Shown: positions 1 through 4,785 of the stretch, piece by piece
Numbering within the stretch: position 1 is the stretch's first letter
Layout: each line of letters starts with the position of its first letter
Notes under the pieces: generated by a model
What the model saw: the letters and a program-made list of their open reading frames with translations, nothing else
Told to the model about the DNA's origin: nothing
Databases searched by the model: none
DNA from: an uncultured Dorea sp.
GTDB taxonomy: Bacteria > Bacillota > Clostridia > Lachnospirales > Lachnospiraceae
Direction of reading: 5' to 3'
Length of the DNA stretch: 6,157 bases
Assembly (NCBI GenBank): GCA_910584265.1
Contig: CAJTZE010000072.1
Span: 1-6,157 of the forward strand
Made by a program: the position numbers and the translations under genes

Positions 1-280
1 ACTCATCCTCCAGACTCAGTTCCAGCTTCAAACCGTTAATGATCTCCTGATACCATTCTTTAATCCTGCGAAGCTGTCCGGTGAAATCCTTCTCCTGAAT
101 AGCCAGATGATAACAGCTGTACAGCATATCTGTCACCTTGGTATCACCGGAAAACCGTTTTCCCGGTGCAGAAGGAACTACATACCTTCTGGATTCTTCC
201 TGTCGGATGATCTTCCCTGCCTTCTCAAACTGCTCTGCACTTGCCAAAGAGCTTCCTCCAAATTTTACAACCTTTTTCAT
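1..280 (-). CDS. Aspartate kinase, N-terminal part (cut by window edge)
   Basis: Aspartate kinase phosphorylates L-aspartate to aspartyl phosphate, the first step to lysine, threonine, methionine and diaminopimelate in the cytoplasm. The visible 93 codons begin MKKVVKFGGSSLASAEQF. The KFGGSS nucleotide-binding motif of the amino-acid kinase fold lies at residues 6-11. A VVPSAPGKRFSGDTKVTD stretch at about residues 34-51 is typical of clostridial aspartate kinases, where other branches have VVSAM. The catalytic remainder and the C-terminal ACT domains lie beyond base 1. The ATG at 278-280 has a GGAGG ribosome binding site at 290-294 with a 9-nt spacer. It follows ybaK by 52 nt with no terminator or clear promoter between, so read-through is possible. 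Family is secure from the sequence; which isozyme (lysC- or thrA-like) cannot be told without the regulatory domain. Confidence 0.93.
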   Translation of the reverse strand, partial: MKKVVKFGGSSLASAEQFEKAGKIIRQEESRRYVVPSAPGKRFSGDTKVTDMLYSCYHLAIQEKDFTGQLRRIKEWYQEIINGLKLELSLEDE

Positions 281-332
281 TTCTAGTAACCTCCACTTTA
301 TCGATATCGTAATACAAACTGGCTTCTATATG

Positions 333-818
333 TTATGCTTCACGGATTACATCGCCAAACTCTGCATCGGCGGCTTTTCTTAAATCCTCCGGCGCCAGAC
401 AGATCTGTATGCCGATTTTCCCGCCGCTTACGTAAATTTGCTCATGCTTTTCTGCACTTTTCTGAATGATCGTCAGAAATTTCTTCTTCATGCCAACGGA
501 TGTGCAGCCGCCCCGGACATAGCCTGTCACCTGAGTCAGCTCCTTTAGGGGCAGCATCTCCAGAGACTTCTCGCCCGCCGCTCTAGCCGCTTTCTTGAAA
601 TCAATCTCTTTCTCTATGGGAATCACAAATACATAATGCGCGCCACTCTTTCCGGTGGTAACGATGGTCTTAAAAACCAATTCATGATTCAGTCCCAGCT
701 GATCCGCGGTCTGGATTCCGTCCGTAAATTCATCACACTCATAGGTTTGATAAGTATATGGAATTTTCAAGCGGTCCAATATGCGCATGGCATTGGTTTT
801 TAATTCTTTTTTACTCAT
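333..818 (-). CDS. ybaK: YbaK/EbsC-family Cys-tRNA(Pro) deacylase
   Basis: A 161-residue single-domain member of the YbaK/aminoacyl-tRNA editing family, which hydrolyses mischarged Cys-tRNA(Pro) in trans alongside prolyl-tRNA synthetase. Visible family marks are VFKTIVT with the conserved lysine at residue 50, GYVRGGCTSVGMKKKF at about 99-114, and the closing SGGKIGIQICLAPEDL at about 131-146. Length matches the bacterial family (about 155-165 aa). I chose the ATG at 816-818 over the in-frame ATG at 849-851. The shorter form begins MSKKELKTNAM as the family does, has a G-run (827-832) 8 nt upstream, and leaves a 20-nt gap after the preceding gene rather than an overlap. It appears to be the last gene of the radical-SAM transcription unit, and co-transcription with that pair is inferred from spacing only. 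Confidence 0.93.
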   Translation of the reverse strand: MSKKELKTNAMRILDRLKIPYTYQTYECDEFTDGIQTADQLGLNHELVFKTIVTTGKSGAHYVFVIPIEKEIDFKKAARAAGEKSLEMLPLKELTQVTGYVRGGCTSVGMKKKFLTIIQKSAEKHEQIYVSGGKIGIQICLAPEDLRKAADAEFGDVIREA

Positions 819-838
819 CACTGCATCCCCCCGCAGGT

Positions 839-1573
839 TTATATTTCCCATCCCAACGCTTCTAAGGATATAAATTCCGGCCCGTCTGCTTTTGGATTCT
901 CCGCATAAACTTCCCGGCGGTGATAATGAAGTTTTACGTCCTCTTCCTTTATGAAGGACAGAAAGGTTTCCATCACCAGATCCGGCTTTAAGTTCGCCTC
1001 GCTTCCAGCCGCAAGCTTCAGGCAGACTCCGCCCGGTTCCATATGAAAATCATAAATCATCGGCTTGATATCTACTTGTTTCTCACTCCGCTTGGTTTTC
1101 TTTAAAACCACTATCTCAGGCTGAGCCAGAAATGCGTCGATCTGTTCATTCCAGACTGCCGGAAATACCGGCTCGGTACTATTATATTCCCGAAGGGCAG
1201 ACGCTTCGGCTTCCTTAGGTAACACCAGATATTCTGCAGCCGCAACAATCGTCATACCACTGCTTTTCTTATCTTCCGCAATCTGACGGAAGCTTAGCAC
1301 GTCAATTCCCTCTGCCATGGCCTCATTCAGCCGGCGGAGGGCATCCGCAGAATAAACCGGCTCTGTTAGTTCAATATCCAGATACTCTCCCTCGCTTGTG
1401 ATGCCAAGCCCCAAAGGCTGCGCAAAGGACATGATCATATGAGGGCTGCAGCCGGAGGTAAATGCAATGGGGATGTCCGCCCGCCGCACAGCCTTCTGGA
1501 AGAAGCGCATCACATCCAGATGTCCAAGAAATTTTAGGACGCCGTACTTGCGGAATTTAATTCTTGCTTTCAA
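839..1573 (-). CDS. TIGR03936-family radical SAM-linked protein (DUF2344)
   Basis: A 244-residue DUF2344 protein, the usual partner of TIGR03960 radical SAM proteins. Its biochemical role is not established; the family is often found by RNase E/G and ribosomal protein genes, suggesting an RNA or ribosome connection. Recognisable family segments are MKARIKFRKYGVLKFLGHLD at the start and, at about residues 39-69, SGCSPHMIMSF followed by PLGLGITSEGEYLDIEL. Start choice matters. A GTG at 1580-1582 would overlap the Shine-Dalgarno itself, whereas the TTG at 1571-1573 sits 8 nt after AGGAGG (1582-1587) and yields the family N-terminus. The gene overlaps the 3' end of the upstream radical SAM gene by 17 nt, so translational coupling is likely. 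In some genomes this domain is fused to the TIGR03960 protein; here the two are separate. Confidence 0.9.
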   Translation of the reverse strand: MKARIKFRKYGVLKFLGHLDVMRFFQKAVRRADIPIAFTSGCSPHMIMSFAQPLGLGITSEGEYLDIELTEPVYSADALRRLNEAMAEGIDVLSFRQIAEDKKSSGMTIVAAAEYLVLPKEAEASALREYNSTEPVFPAVWNEQIDAFLAQPEIVVLKKTKRSEKQVDIKPMIYDFHMEPGGVCLKLAAGSEANLKPDLVMETFLSFIKEEDVKLHYHRREVYAENPKADGPEFISLEALGWEI

Positions 1574-3422
1574 TGCAGACACCTCCTTTCCAGACAGCCG
1601 CTCCGCAGCCAGAGCACTGCATCCGGCAGTTCGGCGTAATCTCAGCCTTCATGGCCTTCTCCCATTCCTTTCTTAAGAATCCCTTTGTCACGCCTATATC
1701 GATAAAATCCCATGGGAATATTTCACCTGCGTCCCGTTCCCTAAGGTTATAAAATGAGATATCCACGCCGATATTTCCAAAGGCCTTCATCCATTTCTCA
1801 TTGTCAAAGCATTCTGTCCAGGAATCATAAATACAGCCAAGCTTATACGCTTCCTCGATCACCTTTCCAGTCCGGCGGTCACCCCTTGCAAATACACCCT
1901 CAAGAACGGCCACCTCTGCATCATGCCAGTTGTACCGCAGGCTTTTCTTGTTCAGCTGATTTAGGAAAGCATGCTTTACAACCGCCGCCCGGGCGATATA
2001 CTCTTCATTGGCCAGCATAGGGGCCCACTGAAACGGGGTAAAGGGCTTGGGAATAAAGAAGGAGGAGCTTGCAGTAATCTGGCATTTGCCGTTCCGCTGC
2101 TCCTTTGGAATCTCATAATAGCGCCTTGCTATCTGATCCGCAAGCACTGCGATCGCTTCCATATCTTCTTTGGTCTCCGTAGGAAGTCCCAGCATAAAAT
2201 AAAGCTTCACCTTGTTCCAGCCGCCCTCAAAGGCCTGTCCGGCTCCGTTTATGATATCCTCTTCGGTCAGCCCCTTATTGATAACATTGCGCATCCGCTG
2301 GGAGCCTGCCTCCGGTGCGAAGGTCAGGCTGCTTTTCCGGATATCCTGGACACGGCTCATTACATCAAGTGAAAATGCATCGATCCGAAGAGATGGAAGG
2401 GAAATATTAATTCCCTTTCCTTTAAATTCTTCGATGAGGAAATTCACCAGTTCTTTGAGTTCACTGTAATCGCTGGTGCTCAAAGAACTTAAAGAAATCT
2501 CTTCGTGACCGGTACTTTTCAACATCTGACAGGCATATTCCTTTAACTTATCCACATTCCGCTCTCTGGTGGGACGATAAAGCATCCCTGCCTGACAGAA
2601 ACGGCAGCCTCTGATACATCCTCTCTGCACCTCCAGCACTACCCGGTCCTGCGTCACCTTGATATAAGGCACCACCGGAGCTGTTGGATAGACCGTGTCC
2701 GTCATATCCACGATCACTTGCTTCTTCACGTGCTCGGGCGCCTTCGGATGAACCGGATAAAACCGGGCAATGGTTCCATCCTCGTTGTAATCCGTCTGGT
2801 AAAAGGAAGGAACATAGATTCCCTCAATCTGGCATGCCATTTCTAAGAAGTCCTTCTTAGTTCCGCCTGCCCGTTTATTGTCCGTATAAACATCCAGAAG
2901 CTGATCATATACCGTCTCGCCCTCACCGATATAGAACAGATCAAAAAATTCTGCCAAGGGCTCTGGATTATAGGCGCAGGGGCCGCCGCCGATGACAAGC
3001 GGATCAGACTCCTTCCGCTGGTCCGCATGAAGCGCCATTCCCGCCAGATCCAGAATCTGCAGAACATTGGTATAGCACATCTCATACTGGAGGGTGATCC
3101 CTAAAAAATCAAACTCCCTGACGGGATCCTGAGATTCCAGTGCAAATAGAGGGATCTGCTGCTCACGCATAATCTGATCTAAGTCAACCCAGGGAGAATA
3201 CACCCTCTCACACCACACATCCTCACGGCGGTTTAACATATCATAGAGAATCTGGATGCCGAGGTGGGACATACCGATCTCATAAACGTCGGGAAAACAC
3301 ATGACAAAGCGGATGTCCACTTTGCCAGGGTCTTTCATCACACTGTTGACTTCATTCCCGATGTATCTCGCTGGTTTTTCGATTTTTAGTAATATTTCAT
3401 CATTTAAGGCTAGTTTTCTCAT
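1557..3422 (-). CDS. TIGR03960-family B12-binding-like radical SAM protein
   Basis: A 621-residue radical SAM protein. Residues about 1-30 (LLKIEKPARYIGNEVNSV) are the family's conserved head. About 35-180 is a B12-binding-like Rossmann region with MSHLGIQILYDMLN and VIGGGPCAYNPEPLAEF but no canonical DxHxxG cobalamin ligand. The radical SAM core starts near 260 with the cluster-binding CxxxCxxC at C269, C273 and C276 in RGCIRGCRFCQAG. FMLGLPTETKEDME is at about 409-422. A C-terminal cysteine set, C599, C603, C606 and C616, resembles a zinc ribbon. The substrate is unknown. I chose the ATG at 3420-3422 because it gives the family start and has AAAGGG (3428-3433) 5 nt upstream. The frame stays open to a GTG at 3539, adding 39 unrelated residues described separately. 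It is the first intact gene of the unit with the DUF2344 and ybaK genes. Confidence 0.92.
   Translation of the reverse strand: MRKLALNDEILLKIEKPARYIGNEVNSVMKDPGKVDIRFVMCFPDVYEIGMSHLGIQILYDMLNRREDVWCERVYSPWVDLDQIMREQQIPLFALESQDPVREFDFLGITLQYEMCYTNVLQILDLAGMALHADQRKESDPLVIGGGPCAYNPEPLAEFFDLFYIGEGETVYDQLLDVYTDNKRAGGTKKDFLEMACQIEGIYVPSFYQTDYNEDGTIARFYPVHPKAPEHVKKQVIVDMTDTVYPTAPVVPYIKVTQDRVVLEVQRGCIRGCRFCQAGMLYRPTRERNVDKLKEYACQMLKSTGHEEISLSSLSTSDYSELKELVNFLIEEFKGKGINISLPSLRIDAFSLDVMSRVQDIRKSSLTFAPEAGSQRMRNVINKGLTEEDIINGAGQAFEGGWNKVKLYFMLGLPTETKEDMEAIAVLADQIARRYYEIPKEQRNGKCQITASSSFFIPKPFTPFQWAPMLANEEYIARAAVVKHAFLNQLNKKSLRYNWHDAEVAVLEGVFARGDRRTGKVIEEAYKLGCIYDSWTECFDNEKWMKAFGNIGVDISFYNLRERDAGEIFPWDFIDIGVTKGFLRKEWEKAMKAEITPNCRMQCSGCGAAVWKGGVCIESKN
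1582..1587 (-). promoter_or_regulatory. Ribosome binding site that fixes a TTG start
   Basis: A perfect AGGAGG on the minus strand, 8 nt before the TTG at 1571-1573. The in-frame GTG at 1580-1582 uses the last G of this element as its own first base, so it cannot be initiated from it. The site lies inside the coding sequence of the upstream radical SAM gene, about 9 codons before its stop. Confidence 0.8.
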
Positions 3423-3570
3423 AGGTTCCCTTTCGATTTTTGTATAATCCATAATTTGTCGTATATTTCCTGTGATAAAAATACTTGTCGGTTCGTCTGC
3501 CCCGCCTATAATTCGTTCCATTATATTTACAGTTTTCACCTAAGAGACATGCACTTACAAGCACTTTCAT
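3400..3570 (-). pseudogene. Truncated DUF523 gene head, now a 56-codon leader ORF
   Basis: An ATG at 3568-3570 with AGGGAG at 3579-3584 (8-nt spacer) starts MKVLVSACLLGENCKYNG. This is essentially the N-terminus of DUF523 (YbbK-like) proteins, including the conserved SACLLG and following cysteine. After about 19 residues the similarity ends. The frame continues with a Tyr/Arg/Lys-rich tail (about residues 21-56) unlike the family, stopping at TGA 3400-3402. Full DUF523 proteins are roughly 140-150 aa, so about seven eighths is missing. The stop lies 23 nt inside the radical SAM gene, so this ORF overlaps that gene's start and could couple its translation. Most likely a recombination remnant whose initiation signals survive; a functional leader peptide is possible. 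Confidence 0.7.
3423..3539 (-). other. In-frame N-terminal extension frame with IIGGADEPTSIF motif
   Basis: Upstream of the chosen radical SAM start the same frame stays open for 39 codons, from a GTG at 3537-3539, with an ATG at 3519-3521. It encodes MERIIGGADEPTSIFITG and then a polar stretch leading to MRKLALNDE. The 15-residue segment at 3468-3512 resembles the IGGADGPTSIF signature of sodium-pumping decarboxylase beta subunits (OadB/GcdB). I also recall this motif in very short clostridial proteins that carry that annotation. Neither the GTG nor the ATG has a well-spaced ribosome binding site, so whether it is translated, alone or as an extension, is uncertain. It overlaps the 3' part of the DUF523-like leader ORF in another frame. 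Confidence 0.45.
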
Positions 3571-3656
3571 TAAAAAAACTCCCTTCTACCAACCACAATA
3601 TTTATCTGCAATTTTATGATACGAAAAGAGCCTGCATACCTTTTTCACAATAATAG

Positions 3657-3818
3657 TTATTTTTCCAACATCATCAAGTGACTGTTCAGCCTTGCATTCA
3701 CATAACCTGCAAACGGCTTTTCCATCTCAGGCTGGATCAAATATGGCTGAACTGGTTCATGTTTCGCACCCATGATCCTGACGGGAACTTTTCTGTAAAC
3801 ACCCCGCTTTCCGAAACA
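3657..3818 (-). pseudogene. Fic-family protein fragment
   Basis: An open stretch between two stop codons encodes FGKRGVYRKVPVRIMGAKHE followed by PVQPYLIQPEMEK. This closely resembles the segment of Fic/DOC-family proteins just before the catalytic helix (GxYRxVPVRIMGAxHEPxQPYL). The HPFxDGNGRxxR catalytic motif, which should follow about 30 residues later, is absent. After PEMEK the sequence changes to about 18 unrelated residues and stops at TAA 3657-3659. No usable start or ribosome binding site is seen, and its 5' edge falls inside the -10 box of the promoter at 3818-3846. I read it as a dead fragment lying in the leader of the radical SAM transcript. Confidence 0.6.
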
Positions 3819-3837
3819 TTATATGCTATTTTCGGAA
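3809..3837. promoter_or_regulatory. Inverted repeat over the promoter, probable operator
   Basis: The arms TTCCGAAA (3809-3816) and TTTCGGAA (3830-3837) form a perfect 8-bp inverted repeat separated by 13 nt. The repeat brackets the -10 box and covers part of the -10/-35 spacer. Arm centres are 21 bp apart, two helical turns, which suits a dimeric repressor on one face of the DNA. No T-run follows, so a terminator is unlikely. The regulator is not in the window. Confidence 0.5.
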
Positions 3838-3846
3838 TAATATCAA
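3818..3846 (-). promoter_or_regulatory. Sigma-A-type promoter for the radical SAM operon
   Basis: On the minus strand TTGATA (3841-3846) is followed by 17 nt and a perfect TATAAT (3818-3823), so transcription would begin near 3811. It sits directly downstream of the terminator at 3850-3880 and is the best promoter seen ahead of the radical SAM gene. The inferred leader is about 390 nt and contains the Fic fragment and the DUF523-like leader ORF. Confidence 0.65.
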
Positions 3847-3849
3847 TTT

Positions 3850-3880
3850 AAAAATGCACCCAAAGACAACCTTGGGTGCA
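3850..3880 (-). terminator. Rho-independent terminator after the flavin reductase unit
   Basis: On the minus strand a perfect 9-bp stem TGCACCCAA/TTGGGTGCA (3872-3880 with 3855-3863) with an 8-nt loop is followed immediately by five Ts (3850-3854) and an AT-rich run. It lies about 20 nt after the stop of the flavodoxin-like remnant and 228 nt after the flavin reductase stop, and separates that unit from the radical SAM promoter. On the plus strand the stem is followed by TTATAT, a weaker tail. Confidence 0.8.
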
Positions 3881-3900
3881 TTATATCAAATCTGTTCTTA

Positions 3901-4050
3901 TTAAACCTCTGGCTTGAGCTGATACAAGTCCGCTCCTGCCGCCTCAGAAACCACCGAGATATACATCGTCACACTCGTCTTACCCAGGCTTCTATAAACG
4001 GCCGCTCCGGCATAACTGATGACCAGCGTATCCGCAAGCCTCCAAAGCAT
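3901..4050 (-). pseudogene. Flavodoxin-like coding remnant (tentative)
   Basis: A minus-strand frame ending in tandem stops (TAA at 3901-3903, then TAA at 3898-3900) encodes ADTLVISYAGAAVYRSLGKT and, after a dozen residues, EAAGADLYQLKPEV. The TLVISY strand and the AxxAGADLYxLKPEV ending resemble the first 35 or so residues of small flavodoxins. The spacing between them is about 8 residues too long and the TGTT-type FMN loop is missing. The frame's only ATG (4048-4050) has no properly spaced ribosome binding site. It follows the flavin reductase stop by under 60 nt and precedes the terminator, so it probably sits in that gene's 3' UTR. It looks protein-coding in composition; the family assignment is weak. 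Confidence 0.4.
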
Positions 4051-4107
4051 CCTTTACATCCATGGATATTCATACTGTCAAGGAAAAATTCGGGAACGGG
4101 TTTCATC

Positions 4108-4653
4108 TTAAAACTTATCAGCTAAATCAGCCGCCTGCTTACAGCCGTCTGTCTTTTCAATATCACCGGCATTCAATACGCCGGGAATCAATACTTCACC
4201 GACCATTTTCCATTTCAATAATGCGGCAGAACGTTCAATCGGAATACGGACGCCGTCCATCACAGACATATCGTCTTCCTCACAGCAGGTGATGAGCGCA
4301 CATTCCTTCCCTGCTATCTCTTTTCCTGCAACGCAGAAAGAAAACATCTTATCAATAACTCCCTTGATCTGAGCTGGAATGGAATACCAATAAACCGGCA
4401 TTGTAAAGACCACAGCATCGGCTTCCAGGATAGCCGGAGCGATTGTATTGAAATCATCATCAAAGGAACAGGCTTTTCCCGTCTTGAAACAGGTTTCACA
4501 GGCATGGCATCCGCCTGCATTTTTCATGGCGGCATCAAAACGGGTAACCGAATGCCCTTTTGCTTCCACCTCTTTCACAAAAGCTTCTGTCATGGCAAAG
4601 CTGTTGCCATTTTTACGCGGGCTGCCGGTAATTACTACAATTTTCTTGTTCAT
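4108..4653 (-). CDS. Flavodoxin-fold NAD(P)H-dependent FMN oxidoreductase
   Basis: A 181-residue protein of the NADPH-dependent FMN reductase/flavodoxin-2 superfamily, a cytoplasmic flavoprotein passing electrons from NAD(P)H to quinones, nitro compounds or other acceptors; the physiological acceptor is unknown. VVITGSPRKNGNS at residues 6-18 is the FMN phosphate-binding loop. MPVYWYSIPAQIKGVIDKMF at 85-104 is the conserved flavin-edge loop and helix. Between them is a cysteine-rich insert with C49, C52, C55 and C62 (CHACETC then C), followed by the acidic FDDDF, as in clostridial iron-sulfur flavoprotein-like relatives; a metal or cluster site is possible but unproven. Length is normal. The ATG at 4651-4653 has AGAGGG 9 nt upstream. 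It has its own promoter and operator-like repeats. Confidence 0.9.
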   Translation of the reverse strand: MNKKIVVITGSPRKNGNSFAMTEAFVKEVEAKGHSVTRFDAAMKNAGGCHACETCFKTGKACSFDDDFNTIAPAILEADAVVFTMPVYWYSIPAQIKGVIDKMFSFCVAGKEIAGKECALITCCEEDDMSVMDGVRIPIERSAALLKWKMVGEVLIPGVLNAGDIEKTDGCKQAADLADKF

Positions 4654-4712
4654 ATAGTTTCCCTCTCTTTTTCATTCATTTTCAGCAGACTTACTTCTTA
4701 TCGCCTGTTATC

Positions 4713-4740
4713 ATTATAGTGCAAATAAGAGAGGGAACAA
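4713..4740 (-). promoter_or_regulatory. Promoter of the flavin reductase gene
   Basis: TTGTTC (4735-4740), a 16-nt spacer and a perfect TATAAT (4713-4718) on the minus strand place the start near 4706, giving a leader of about 50 nt before the ATG at 4653. The -35 match is moderate, which fits a regulated promoter. Confidence 0.6.
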
Positions 4741-4782
4741 GTACGCACATAAAAGTTCGGTACTTACGCCAGGGTAAGTATC
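4739..4782. promoter_or_regulatory. HxlR-like operator cluster upstream of the flavin reductase
   Basis: TACTTAC (4761-4767) and GTAAGTA (4774-4780) form a perfect 7-bp inverted repeat with a 6-nt spacer. A second pair, AAGTAC (4739-4744) and GTACTT (4760-4765), shares the half-site, and another ACTTACTT lies just after the start site at 4689-4696. Repeated GTAAGTA/TACTTAC half-sites around an NAD(P)H:flavin or quinone reductase promoter recall HxlR/YodB-type redox repressor sites. The palindrome abuts the thiC stop codon; as RNA it could fold, but the stem is AT-rich with no adjacent T-run, so I prefer an operator to a terminator. Confidence 0.5.
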
Positions 4783-4785
4783 CCT

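Noticed and set aside
302..309. CGATATCG palindrome between ybaK and aspartate kinase
   Set aside because: Only 8 bp in a short AT-rich spacer, with no promoter elements around it.
819..851. Upstream ATG giving YbaK 11 extra residues
   Set aside because: The extra residues are not family-like, and the ATG at 816-818 has the better-spaced G-rich ribosome binding site and avoids overlap.
3423..3539. GTG at 3537-3539 as the true radical SAM start
   Set aside because: No ribosome binding site, and family similarity begins at MRKLALNDE; kept only as a possible extension frame.
3881..3886. Second TATAAT with an extended TGn element on the minus strand
   Set aside because: Transcription would start inside the terminator hairpin at 3855-3880, and no -35 match is found at the right distance.
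3969..4106. 45-residue frame starting MKPVPEFFLDS with CKGCFGG, suggestive of a CxGC redox motif
   Set aside because: No ribosome binding site, the rest of the frame is Arg/Trp-rich and unlike any family I know, and it overlaps the better coding-like frame at 3901-4050.
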